NCBI GenBank assembly: GCA_945861535.1 | Contig: CAMAUZ010000016.1 | Coordinates: 1 to 64,000 of the forward strand | DNA length: 64,000 nt | DNA from: Akkermansia muciniphila | GTDB lineage: Bacteria > Verrucomicrobiota > Verrucomicrobiia > Limisphaerales > BJHT01 | Direction: 5' to 3' | In this document: positions 24,906 through 32,907 of the stretch, piece by piece | How positions within the stretch are numbered: the first letter of the stretch is position 1 | Layout of the letters: every line of letters begins with the position of its first letter | Translations under genes and position numbers: made by a program | The notes under the pieces: model-generated | Told to the model about the DNA's origin: nothing | The model's database searches: none | The model's input: the letters and a program-made list of their open reading frames with translations, nothing else

Positions 24906-27557
24906 TCAATAGGTCAGGGTTATCGCGATCAACCCGCTGTATAGAAAATCATCCACGCGCCCGGCTTTCGACGTGGGATCGAACACGCCGGTCGGGTTGG
25001 TGTTGCGGCGGTAGATGTCCTTGAAACCACCGCCCGGCAGCAGCATGCCCCAGCCGGCGGAGACGACGACATTGTCGGTGAGGAAGGGCCGGTATTGCAC
25101 GCCGAGGCTCAGGTCGTAGCCCACTTCGCCGCCAATCTTGTCCGTGAGCAGCGCGGTTTGGAGCGTGTCCGTCTCGGCGAACCGGATGTAGTTCAAGTTC
25201 AGAAAGGCTTTGGATTTCGGCGTCACGTCGGCCTCGAGTCCGACGCCGTAAACGAACACGCCGGGATTCACGAAGTTCGCCTGCCCCTGCGTTTTACTCG
25301 TGCGCAGATTCGGAATGAGACTGCCGCGCTGCTTCAGCCCGACCGACGTGCCCGCGAAATTGAAACCCTGCCGCACGTAATAGCTGAACGGTCCGCCGGC
25401 GAAATTGGGATTGTCCAGAATCGTGTCGAAACCCGTGGCGGTACCGTCCTGCGCATTGTGATCGCCCGAGGCGTAAACAAAGGACGCCTTGTAGCGCAGC
25501 CAGTCGCGGTCGTAGGAGATTTCGAGCGCGGCGAACTGCGCGTTGATGTTCACGGGGCGGCCGGCGAGGCCATTGAAATCATCGCGCCCGAGCGCCTGAT
25601 AAAACTGGTGCGACACATTCAGCCGACCGATGTGACCGTCGCCCGCCCAGCCGAGGTAGTAGGCGTTCACGTCGTGCGTGCGCACGGTCCCGAGCGGCGC
25701 GGGGCGCACGATGCTGCCGTTGCGGTCGTACTCGAGACTGCCGTGATCGAGGTTGGCGTGGACGCTCCATTGCGCCGTGTAGCCTTTCACGAGGAAATCC
25801 TGCCAGTAGAGATTCGCGATCACGACGTGCTGCTTGCGCTCATCGAAGGTGTTCAGCTCGGAGTTGGTGTCCTTCTCGCGCATCTCGAACACGGCGAGGT
25901 TGTATTGCAGCCGATTGTTCCAAGCGTTGCCGAAGAGGCGCAGACCGAGGTTGGTGTCGTTGAAAAGGAAACCGCGAAAATCGCTCGTGAAGGTCTGATT
26001 GCCCGCCTTGGCCGCGATGAAATCGTAGTTGTCCGAAAGGTCGCGCAGATGCACTTCGACAAAATATTCCTGCAGGGCGAGGTAGTCGCGCGTGCGCACG
26101 GTCGCGCGGGTGCCGGTGAGGTCGCCAACGGGCGTGAGCTGCCCATTCAGCAGTTTGTCGATGTCGGCCGGATTGATGACGAAGCCATTGTCGGGCTGGG
26201 CGGGGTTGCTTCCCGAACCGCCGCCGAGCACCCCGCGCGGGTCGGGCGACACCACGCCGGTTTCGCGGGCGTTGACGTAATTGATGTTATAGACCGGCTG
26301 GAATTTCACCGCCCACTCGACGGGCTTGAACACCGTCTCGCCGCGGAACAGTTCGACCGAGAACGCCAGATTGTTCTGCACGCTCAACACTTCGCTGCGC
26401 CCGAAAAACTCGCCCTGTCCCGGCGTCGCCGCGCTCACGCCGCTCGGAATGGGAATGCGTTTGCCTTCAAACTCGGTCGAGCTGGCCGCGATGAGATTCA
26501 GAAAAATATCCTGCCCGATCACCGGCAAATCACCCTTGAGCCGGCTCTGGTAATACGGATGCCACCAGCGCGGCTCGTGATAGTAGAAGGGATCTTCGCC
26601 GCTGCCGGTCGTGTAGCGACGCCACGGCAGAAAACCGACGCGCCAGCGGTCGTTCGCGGATTCGGTGTTGGGCGGCACATCCACGCGCGGATCGCGTTGG
26701 AGTCCGCTGCTCTCGAAGTGCGGATGAAACGGGAGATTTCGTCGCGTGCGGGCGCGCGGGAGCTTCAGCGGGTCGGGCACGTCGGCAAGGCCGAACTTTT
26801 CCTTGGCAACGTCCGTGGCCGTCACCATCTCGACGGTTCGCACGGGCCAGCGCGACGCGACCACCGCCGGCTCCGGACCCGACTTGGCGACCGCCGGCTC
26901 CGTGATTTCATTCCACTGCCGCAACGGCCCGCGCGGCAACGCCAGCGGCGGCAGCACAGGCTCCGTGCCGTAGTCGAGGGCCAGTGTGAATTCGCGCTGA
27001 AACAGCGGCGCCTCGGGCGGAGCGGGGCGCGCGCCGGGATCGGGATTGAACTGCGCGGGGGTCTTCGGCAACGGCGGCGGCGTGTAGCTGAGTTCGAGCT
27101 TCACGCGCTCGAGTTCCTCCGCGAACACGCGCGCCGCCGCGGGGCCGGTGGGCGGGTCGGGGTTAAACTGACTCGGCGACTGCGGTGGAGGAGAGCTGTC
27201 GTAGGTCACCCGCGGCACGAGGTCCACCACGATTTCGGGAAATACGGGCGACGGGCGAAACGGCAGGCGATTCCCGTCGGGATCAGGACTGAAAAGATGC
27301 GGCGGGAGCGGCGGCGACTCATCAGTGACCGCCTGCAACGGCTTGAGCCGGTCACGGTGACGGAAGGCCGTTTCCAGCGCACTCAAGCCGCCGGGCGCGG
27401 TGATTTTCGCCGGGAAGATTTCCGCGGGAGTTTCCGCCGCTCCGGTCACCGTCGAGGCAAGCCCCAGCGTGACCGCCGGACCGATGACGGCCGCCACCCG
27501 CTGCCATCGAAACGGCAGAAACCTGAGTAGTGGCTCGCGGATCACGGTGCCGCGCAT
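24906..27557 (-). CDS. Outer-membrane beta-barrel (porin-like) partner of multiheme cytochrome
   Basis: 883 aa from ATG 27557 (MRGTVIREPLLRFLPF...); the upstream part of the frame lies in a terminator hairpin. The signal peptide ends near TVTGAAET. Residues about 50-290 are Pro-rich with a repeated SPxQFNPDPxxRPAxP-like motif. The C-terminal half is made of alternating amphipathic strands separated by Gly/Asn/Asp turns (DYLALQEYFVEVHLRDLSDN; LQYNLAVFEMREKDTNS) and ends FLYSGLIAITLTY with the aromatic last residue typical of barrels. It is followed by the 10-heme/LVIVD gene. A barrel next to a multiheme cytochrome is the arrangement of porin-cytochrome conduits, but membership of a known family could not be confirmed. 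Confidence 0.65.
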   Translation of the reverse strand: MRGTVIREPLLRFLPFRWQRVAAVIGPAVTLGLASTVTGAAETPAEIFPAKITAPGGLSALETAFRHRDRLKPLQAVTDESPPLPPHLFSPDPDGNRLPFRPSPVFPEIVVDLVPRVTYDSSPPPQSPSQFNPDPPTGPAAARVFAEELERVKLELSYTPPPLPKTPAQFNPDPGARPAPPEAPLFQREFTLALDYGTEPVLPPLALPRGPLRQWNEITEPAVAKSGPEPAVVASRWPVRTVEMVTATDVAKEKFGLADVPDPLKLPRARTRRNLPFHPHFESSGLQRDPRVDVPPNTESANDRWRVGFLPWRRYTTGSGEDPFYYHEPRWWHPYYQSRLKGDLPVIGQDIFLNLIAASSTEFEGKRIPIPSGVSAATPGQGEFFGRSEVLSVQNNLAFSVELFRGETVFKPVEWAVKFQPVYNINYVNARETGVVSPDPRGVLGGGSGSNPAQPDNGFVINPADIDKLLNGQLTPVGDLTGTRATVRTRDYLALQEYFVEVHLRDLSDNYDFIAAKAGNQTFTSDFRGFLFNDTNLGLRLFGNAWNNRLQYNLAVFEMREKDTNSELNTFDERKQHVVIANLYWQDFLVKGYTAQWSVHANLDHGSLEYDRNGSIVRPAPLGTVRTHDVNAYYLGWAGDGHIGRLNVSHQFYQALGRDDFNGLAGRPVNINAQFAALEISYDRDWLRYKASFVYASGDHNAQDGTATGFDTILDNPNFAGGPFSYYVRQGFNFAGTSVGLKQRGSLIPNLRTSKTQGQANFVNPGVFVYGVGLEADVTPKSKAFLNLNYIRFAETDTLQTALLTDKIGGEVGYDLSLGVQYRPFLTDNVVVSAGWGMLLPGGGFKDIYRRNTNPTGVFDPTSKAGRVDDFLYSGLIAITLTY

Positions 27558-27651
27558 TCGACAGGCAACCCCTCCGGCGACGCAAGCCCGAATGCGTTTT
27601 CTGAACGCGCTTTCCGTTCGACAGGATTGAACGACTCCAAACACAGAAAAT

Positions 27652-27679
27652 CCCCTTGCATCAGGCGGATGCAAAGGGG
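27652..27679 (-). terminator. Rho-independent terminator after hpnJ
   Basis: Read on the minus strand, CCCCTTTGCATC-CGCC-TGATGCAAGGGG forms a near-perfect 11-12 bp stem, followed by ATTTTCTGTGTTT. It lies 40 bp after the hpnJ stop and 95 bp before the beta-barrel start, separating the hopanoid operon from the electron-transfer genes. Confidence 0.7.
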
Positions 27680-27717
27680 CTGACGGAATTGCCGAGAGTC
27701 AGTCCCGGCGGCCCCGG

Positions 27718-29181
27718 TTATGCGGCCGCGATGGCCGCCGCGGACTTGGAGGCGGCCAGATCGACTTTGCGCTGGTTCAGGCTCTTGAAGAATTCGTAGC
27801 CTTCGCGGCAGCGGCGGACGAAGACGTCCTTGTCCTCAAGCATGGTCTTGATGATGCGGAGGATGGGTTTCGGGCGCAGATAGTAGCTGCGATAGAACCG
27901 GTCCACGGCCTCGAAGATTTCGTCCTTGGTTGCCTCGGGGTAGGCAAGGGTGGATTGCTGGAAGCCGTCGCCTTCGACGAGGTCGGTCTTGTCTTTCTTG
28001 GTGAACCAGCCGTTGAGCTTGGCCTGGTCGTAGAGTTCGGTGCCGGGATAGGGCGCGGCGAGGGAGACTTGGAGACTGAAGACATCCAGTTCCTGGGCGA
28101 AGCGGATGGTCTGTTCGATGGTCTCTTTAGTCTCGACCGGGAGACCTAGAATAAACGTGCCGTGAATGATGACTCCCGCCTGGTGACAGGACTTGGTGAA
28201 CTTACGCATCTCGTCGGTGGTGACGCCTTTCTTGATGCGGGTGAGGGTTTCATCATTGCCGCTCTCATAGCCGACGAGGAAGAGACGGAGGCCGGAGTCT
28301 TTGAACTGTTTGATGGTGTCGGCATCCAGGTTCGCGCGGCTGTTGCAGGACCAAGTTAGTCCTAAGTTGGACAGTTTCTTCGCGATGTCACGGGCGCGCG
28401 GGAGGTTGGCGGTGAAGGTGTCGTCGTCGAAGAAGAATTCGCGCACCTGCGGGAAGAGTTTCTTCATGTAGGCCATTTCGTCGGCAACGTTTTGCGGCGA
28501 ACGGACGCGGTACTTATGACCGCCGATGGTCTGCGGCCAGAGACAGAAGGTGCATTGGGCGGGGCAGCCGCGGCCGGTGTACATGCTGATGTAAGGGTGC
28601 ATCAGATAGCCGATGAAGTATTTCTCGATGTCGAGGTCGCGTTTGTACACGTCCGCCACCCAGGGGAGTGAGTCCATGTTCTGGATCATCTCACGCTCGG
28701 GGTTGTGTTTGATCTTGCCGTCTTTGTCCTTGAAGGAGAGGCCGGCGACGCTTTCGAGCGGGCGGCCTTCGGCGACTTCCTTGCAGGTGAAGTCGAACTC
28801 CTTGCGCCCGACCCAGTCGATGGCGGGCGAGGCTTTGAGAGTCTCGGTGGGCAACACCATGGTGTGCGCGCCAACAAAGCCGATCTTGGTCTCGGGCCGC
28901 TGCTGCTTGATGGCTTCGGCGACCTTGGAGTCATTTTTCAACGACGGCGTGGAAGTGTTGATGATGACGTGGTCGAAGCCTTTGGCGATGGCGAGGCATT
29001 GCTTCACGTCCACGCCGTGCGGCGGGCAGTCGAGCAGCTTCGAGCCGGCCACGAGGGCCGCGGGCTGGGCGAGCCAGGTGGGATACCAATAGCTGGTGAC
29101 TTCGCGCCGCGCCTGATAGCGCGCGCCGGCGCCGCCGTCAAAGCCGTCGAAGGAGGGGGGGGAGAGGAATAGTGCGCTCAT
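27718..29181 (-). CDS. hpnJ: Hopanoid biosynthesis B12-binding radical SAM protein HpnJ
   Basis: 487 aa. The N-terminus FLSPPSFDGFDGGAGARYQA, then REVTSYWYPTWLAQPAALV, is the HpnJ signature. Residues about 20-170 form the cobalamin-binding fold. The radical SAM cluster motif is CPAQCTFC (CX3CX2C) near residue 215, followed by FFFDDDTFTANLPRARDI. The C-terminal 80 residues are the usual helical domain (RFYRSYYLRPKP). From known genetics HpnJ is needed to form the cyclitol ether of bacteriohopanetetrol on side-chain-extended hopanoids. It is last in a minus-strand operon with hpnH, 28 bp after an OLD-like ATPase gene. The squalene-hopene cyclase and other hpn genes are not in this window. Confidence 0.85.
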   Translation of the reverse strand: MSALFLSPPSFDGFDGGAGARYQARREVTSYWYPTWLAQPAALVAGSKLLDCPPHGVDVKQCLAIAKGFDHVIINTSTPSLKNDSKVAEAIKQQRPETKIGFVGAHTMVLPTETLKASPAIDWVGRKEFDFTCKEVAEGRPLESVAGLSFKDKDGKIKHNPEREMIQNMDSLPWVADVYKRDLDIEKYFIGYLMHPYISMYTGRGCPAQCTFCLWPQTIGGHKYRVRSPQNVADEMAYMKKLFPQVREFFFDDDTFTANLPRARDIAKKLSNLGLTWSCNSRANLDADTIKQFKDSGLRLFLVGYESGNDETLTRIKKGVTTDEMRKFTKSCHQAGVIIHGTFILGLPVETKETIEQTIRFAQELDVFSLQVSLAAPYPGTELYDQAKLNGWFTKKDKTDLVEGDGFQQSTLAYPEATKDEIFEAVDRFYRSYYLRPKPILRIIKTMLEDKDVFVRRCREGYEFFKSLNQRKVDLAASKSAAAIAAA

Positions 29182-29208
29182 TTATATGTCTAGTTTTTCC
29201 AATTCAAT

Positions 29209-30735
29209 TCAATGGACCGATCCATTACCGTTCTGAACAAGGTAAGAGTTAACGGTGGCTGACAGGTGCCGCGCCTCTGGTTGTTTTGTATGGCAATACG
29301 CTGAAATTATCGCCAACCGGACGGTCTCTTCTGGCACGAAACCTAGACGCTGTCCAATCTTGCTGAACACCAAGTGCATATCAGAGGTTCCCGTGGCTTC
29401 TGATTCAATAACTCGCCTGACAAGCTCTTGTTCGTCTGGACGGCGGTTTAGCGCAACGGTAAGAACACCCAGATTTGCGGGGTATCCTTCACGGACGGCG
29501 TCCAAAATCACTTCTTCGGGCATCAGGTTGCCAGGCAACCGGAATACCTTGTCTGGCAGGGAAACATCTGTGGGAGTGTCTCCGTCAACAAAACCAATGG
29601 CCGGGAACCGCTTCGATGGATTTTGATTGTGAGCTTCGGTGTGCTGAACGACAGCACTATGGCTGCCGATGGGGTAGAACTCCACCAGTGACATTTCATC
29701 GGTCATTCCCGAAAAACGCATCATCCCCTGTATCCAAGCGATGGCTGTCGAATCCTCAGCGTAGATTACCAGCTTGGTGTCAGATTCACCGCGAATTGCC
29801 AGGACGTCTTGGACACGCAGCCGCCCATTGACCAGTTCCCCGCCACGAGCCGCCCAAATTGCCTCTCGTGGCAATGGGTCGAGTGCGTATTCGGAATGGG
29901 TAGTGAAAATAATCTGGCACCGTTTCCGGTCAGCGACCCCAACCAAGTATTCGACCAGCTTTCGGACCGCGAAAGGATGAAGAGTGGTTTCGATCTCTTC
30001 AATTAGGACGAGCGCCTGGTCTTCGGGGGAAAGCTGTTCGAGATGGGCAACCAGTTCGATTATGACGGAAATGCCGGCACCAAAATGAAACTGCGAGTGC
30101 CTCATCGCCCCGGCGAAGCCGATCATCGGCTTTTTTGAAGCGGCCTTGGAATAACGGCTCAAGTCGACACCAAGAATGCGAGACGCGTGTTCAATCACCG
30201 CCGAATCAAGGACTGCATAGTCTTCCTCAGTTAGTTTGTCTGGATACAGCCGAAACTTGGTGAACTCAGATCGTTCGCCTGCAGGCAAAGCGCGCTTGAC
30301 TCCGAAAAAAAGAATCTTCCGTTGAAGTGCCTCACGGTTCCATCGACTCTTGGGGTGCGTGACACTTCGCTCGATTTCTCCCTCGCGCTTCTTCTCCCGG
30401 TCAATCAGGCGATAGGCAACACGCACATCCTTCATCGCCTCTTGATCGACTGAACTGACGGCAAAAAAAGAGCTCGGAGTGCATTCCCGATAGATGAGCG
30501 CGGACGCGCCCAGGACGGTTGATTTCCCCCCCCCGTTGGGACCGATCAATGCAGTGACGGGGAAACGGAAGCGGATGGTTGCATCGCTAAAGGCCCGCAA
30601 TTTGTGAAGGGTCATGCTGTGGAGATACTTTTTGTATCCGCCGCCTTCGACCTTTTCTTTCAGATTTCGAATGAGGCTTTCTCGAACTTCACTTCGATAA
30701 GCACCACCCGTCGGACTTGTGGGGTTAACAGGCAT
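29209..30735 (-). CDS. OLD-like ATPase with TOPRIM domain (candidate defence nuclease)
   Basis: 508 aa. N-terminal ATPase: TLHKLRAFSDATIRFRFPVT, then Walker A GPNGGGKST near residue 70, Walker B LVLIEEIETTLHPFAVRKL and the switch FTTHSEYALDPLP. The C-terminal half fits a TOPRIM fold: LVIYAEDSTAIAWIQGMM (catalytic Glu) and AIGFVDGDTP (DxD-like), then a helical tail. OLD-family proteins are ATP-dependent nucleases, many of them antiphage. The gene lies between the toxin-antitoxin pair and hpnJ with gaps of 22 and 28 bp, inside what should be a hopanoid operon. It has no role in hopanoid synthesis that I know of and looks like inserted cargo using the operon's transcription. Confidence 0.7.
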   Translation of the reverse strand: MPVNPTSPTGGAYRSEVRESLIRNLKEKVEGGGYKKYLHSMTLHKLRAFSDATIRFRFPVTALIGPNGGGKSTVLGASALIYRECTPSSFFAVSSVDQEAMKDVRVAYRLIDREKKREGEIERSVTHPKSRWNREALQRKILFFGVKRALPAGERSEFTKFRLYPDKLTEEDYAVLDSAVIEHASRILGVDLSRYSKAASKKPMIGFAGAMRHSQFHFGAGISVIIELVAHLEQLSPEDQALVLIEEIETTLHPFAVRKLVEYLVGVADRKRCQIIFTTHSEYALDPLPREAIWAARGGELVNGRLRVQDVLAIRGESDTKLVIYAEDSTAIAWIQGMMRFSGMTDEMSLVEFYPIGSHSAVVQHTEAHNQNPSKRFPAIGFVDGDTPTDVSLPDKVFRLPGNLMPEEVILDAVREGYPANLGVLTVALNRRPDEQELVRRVIESEATGTSDMHLVFSKIGQRLGFVPEETVRLAIISAYCHTKQPEARHLSATVNSYLVQNGNGSVH

Positions 30736-30756
30736 TGGTTGAGAAGCTTCCCGCAG

Positions 30757-31020
30757 TCAGCCGATCAGTTTGTTGTAGTTTTCGTGCGTGCCAATCCAGA
30801 CCCATTCCACTGTGTCACCGACCAGATGTCCGACGGCCCGGTAGTGGTCGCCGATTCTGACGGAGAACCGGTTGGCACCACCCTTGAGTTTCTTGAAATG
30901 GAGCGATGGGTGTTGATGGTCTTTTAGCCAAAGCAGGTAATTCTTTCGAGCGAGCAACTGGACGCTGACGGGCAAGTCCGAGAAGGCCTGCCAGAAGCGC
31001 CGGGTGGCCCGTGACTTCAT
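30757..31020 (-). CDS. RelE/HigB-type toxin
   Basis: 87 aa from ATG 31020, which overlaps the upstream stop (ATGA). It is basic and short with a RelE/ParE-like pattern: SRATRRFWQAFSDLPVSVQ at the start, LHFKKLKGGANRFSVRIG in the centre, then DHYRAVGHLVGDTVEWVWIG, the strand series that carries catalytic residues in RelE-type ribosome-dependent mRNA interferases. The conserved YR of the family is present as HYRAV. The antitoxin gene precedes it. A ParE-type gyrase toxin is the alternative. Confidence 0.7.
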   Translation of the reverse strand: MKSRATRRFWQAFSDLPVSVQLLARKNYLLWLKDHQHPSLHFKKLKGGANRFSVRIGDHYRAVGHLVGDTVEWVWIGTHENYNKLIG

Positions 31021-31223
31021 TTGGGCCAGTAGGTCAGATATCCGCCCCGGCACTCTGTTTCAGCTTCGCGGAACAGGAAGTCGAGCTTCCCGGCCTCGGC
31101 ATCGCGGTCCATCTGAGCATCCCAACTCCGTGCCTCACGACCGGCCAACCACGAGGCGAGCGTGGCCTGCTCGGGCGCAGGAAGTTTCTCAATCGCCTGT
31201 TCGATTTCGAGAAGGGTACTCAT
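31017..31223 (-). CDS. Antitoxin of RelE-type module
   Basis: 68 aa, acidic, MSTLLEIEQAIEKLPAPEQA, then TLASWLAGREARSWDAQM. It begins within the hpnH stop (ATGA overlap at 31220-31223) and overlaps the toxin start in the same way. It has no separate DNA-binding domain that I can see; the helices probably wrap the toxin. Tight overlaps on both sides mean hpnH, antitoxin and toxin are translationally coupled, so dosage of the module would follow hopanoid operon expression. Confidence 0.6.
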   Translation of the reverse strand: MSTLLEIEQAIEKLPAPEQATLASWLAGREARSWDAQMDRDAEAGKLDFLFREAETECRGGYLTYWPK

Positions 31224-32659
31224 TCCGCCTTGGTCGTCACCGTGCCGTTCGCCTTGAGCTTGGCCAGCAAGTCATCGCGTTGCGAAGTATCACCCGTGCC
31301 GCAGGCGCCGCCGGTGGCGGCGGGGGCGGGCGCGTGGGTGTGATCCTCCACTTCCTTGCGGGAGAAGGCGCCACGGGCGTTGGCGGCGGGATTGATCGCG
31401 GCCTTGGCTTGGGCGAGGTGGCCTTTGCCGATGGTCACGCCGTTGAAGGCGCGCTTTTCCAGTTCAACACTGGCGGGATACGGCTTGGGTTTTGCGCCGA
31501 AGTTATAGCGCATATTGATCCAGGTATCGCGCGGCTTGTTGCTCAGCGCGCCGCTCGGATCGTAGCCGCAGTGGACCATGCAGTGTTCGCAGCGCGGATC
31601 GCGGGCGACGCCGTTGACCACGCCGTATTTCTCCCAGTTCACGGTGCCGAGCATCTCGCCGTAGGTCGGATAGTGACCGTCGGTCATCAGATAGCATGGG
31701 GCTTTCCAGCCCTTGACGTTGTAAGTCGGGATGGCCCATGCGGTGCAGGTCAGTTCGCGTTTGCCAGCGAGAAACTCCTGATAGACCGGCGTGCCGAAAA
31801 TGGTGAACGCCTTGCCCCATTGCTCGATTTTGGCGAATTTCGCCCGCGTCATTTCGCGGGTAAGGAAAAACTCCTTCGGGTCGCGACCGAGACGTTTGAC
31901 CATGTCTTTCTTCGCGGCGTCGTAGTCATAACCGGGGGAAATAGTGTGGCCGTCCACGTCGAGCGAGGAGAGATACTTGAACATGTCCTCGATCTCCTGC
32001 ACGTCGGTCTCGCGATAGACGGTCGTGTTGGTCGCGCATTGGTAACCGAGAATTTTGGCCATCTTGATGGCGGCGACGCATTCCTTGAAGACGCCCTCGC
32101 GCTCGACGATGAGGTCGTGGGTGTGTTCCAAGCCGTCCACATGGACATTCCAATATTGCCACTTGCTGGGGACGATCGTGACCTTCTTGCGCGCGGCTTC
32201 GTCGGCGTTGCGAATCTGTGTGGCTTCTTTCTCAGTGACGAGGTTTTCGGCGACGAGCTTTTGGAGCTGCGGTTCCATCGCGGGCGAGAAGTGCGCGGCC
32301 ATGTAGTCGCGCATTTTCTTCCGCATGAAGACGCCGTTGGTGCAGATGTAAATGATCCGGCCTTGGGCGCGCAGCCCGGCCACCAGTTCCTCGATTTTCG
32401 GATAAATCAGCGGCTCGCCACCGCAGACCGACACCATCGGCGCGTCGCAATCCTGCGCGGCGGCCAGGCATTGTTCGAGCGGCACCATGTCCTTGAGATT
32501 GGTGGAATACTCGCGGATGCGGCCGCAGCCGGTGCAGGTGAGATTGCAGGTGTGCAGCGGTTCGAGCTGCAAAACCATGGCGAACTTGGGGGTCTTGGCC
32601 AGCTTGTGCTTGACGATGTGCCTGGCGATCTTGACCGTGAGCGCGAGTGGGAAACGCAT
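31220..32659 (-). CDS. hpnH: Adenosyl-hopene transferase HpnH (radical SAM)
   Basis: 479 aa. It starts MRFPLALTVKIARHIVKHKL; the cluster motif is CNLTCTGC (Cys38, 42, 45; CX3CX2C) and the SAM-binding GGEPL lies near residue 80. The C-terminal part has the Cys-rich HpnH region (CYLMTDGHY; RCEHCMVHCGYDPSGA). HpnH is known to add a 5'-deoxyadenosyl radical to diploptene/hopene, giving adenosylhopane, the first side-chain step. The protein is longer than the usual 340-390 aa, with an insertion around residues 118-160 and an 80-residue low-complexity tail (HAPAPAATGGACGTG). It follows a lipoprotein gene by 27 bp. Confidence 0.85.
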   Translation of the reverse strand: MRFPLALTVKIARHIVKHKLAKTPKFAMVLQLEPLHTCNLTCTGCGRIREYSTNLKDMVPLEQCLAAAQDCDAPMVSVCGGEPLIYPKIEELVAGLRAQGRIIYICTNGVFMRKKMRDYMAAHFSPAMEPQLQKLVAENLVTEKEATQIRNADEAARKKVTIVPSKWQYWNVHVDGLEHTHDLIVEREGVFKECVAAIKMAKILGYQCATNTTVYRETDVQEIEDMFKYLSSLDVDGHTISPGYDYDAAKKDMVKRLGRDPKEFFLTREMTRAKFAKIEQWGKAFTIFGTPVYQEFLAGKRELTCTAWAIPTYNVKGWKAPCYLMTDGHYPTYGEMLGTVNWEKYGVVNGVARDPRCEHCMVHCGYDPSGALSNKPRDTWINMRYNFGAKPKPYPASVELEKRAFNGVTIGKGHLAQAKAAINPAANARGAFSRKEVEDHTHAPAPAATGGACGTGDTSQRDDLLAKLKANGTVTTKAE

Positions 32660-32685
32660 AGGTAATGTAACTAAGGAAAATGTCT

Positions 32686-32889
32686 CTACGCCAACTGTCC
32701 GATGGTCTCCACCACAGGCGCTTGCGGCTGCGGCGCAGCGGGGGCCGGGGCGGCTTTTATGAAGCCAGGCAGCAGGAACATGAGCGGGGAAACGCTACCG
32801 GTCCCGTTGATACCCGAGCAGCCAACAAGCATTCCGCCCGCCAGCAGACTGAGGATCAGGGACCCCATGAAATTGCGAGTGCGTCGCAT
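32686..32889 (-). CDS. Small lipoprotein
   Basis: 67 aa: basic N-terminus MRRTRNF, hydrophobic core, lipobox LVGC (Cys24), then SGINGTGSVSPLMFLLPGF and a Pro/Ala/Gln-rich end. There is no recognisable domain. It is the first gene of the hpnH operon, 27 bp upstream of hpnH. Its start is only 18 bp from the divergent ATG of the TPR gene at 32908, so the two promoters must overlap coding sequence or one of the starts is wrong. Confidence 0.55.
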   Translation of the reverse strand: MRRTRNFMGSLILSLLAGGMLVGCSGINGTGSVSPLMFLLPGFIKAAPAPAAPQPQAPVVETIGQLA

Positions 32890-32907
32890 CTGCGCAATAT
32901 AGGAACG

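Noticed and set aside
25095-27530. Open frame of about 810 codons on the + strand
   Set aside because: It is antisense to the beta-barrel gene, has no domain, signal or sensible composition (Arg/Ala/His rich), and arises from codon bias in high-GC DNA.
27557-27674. Longer start for the beta-barrel gene
   Set aside because: The extension would be translated from the terminator hairpin of hpnJ and lacks a signal peptide at its beginning.
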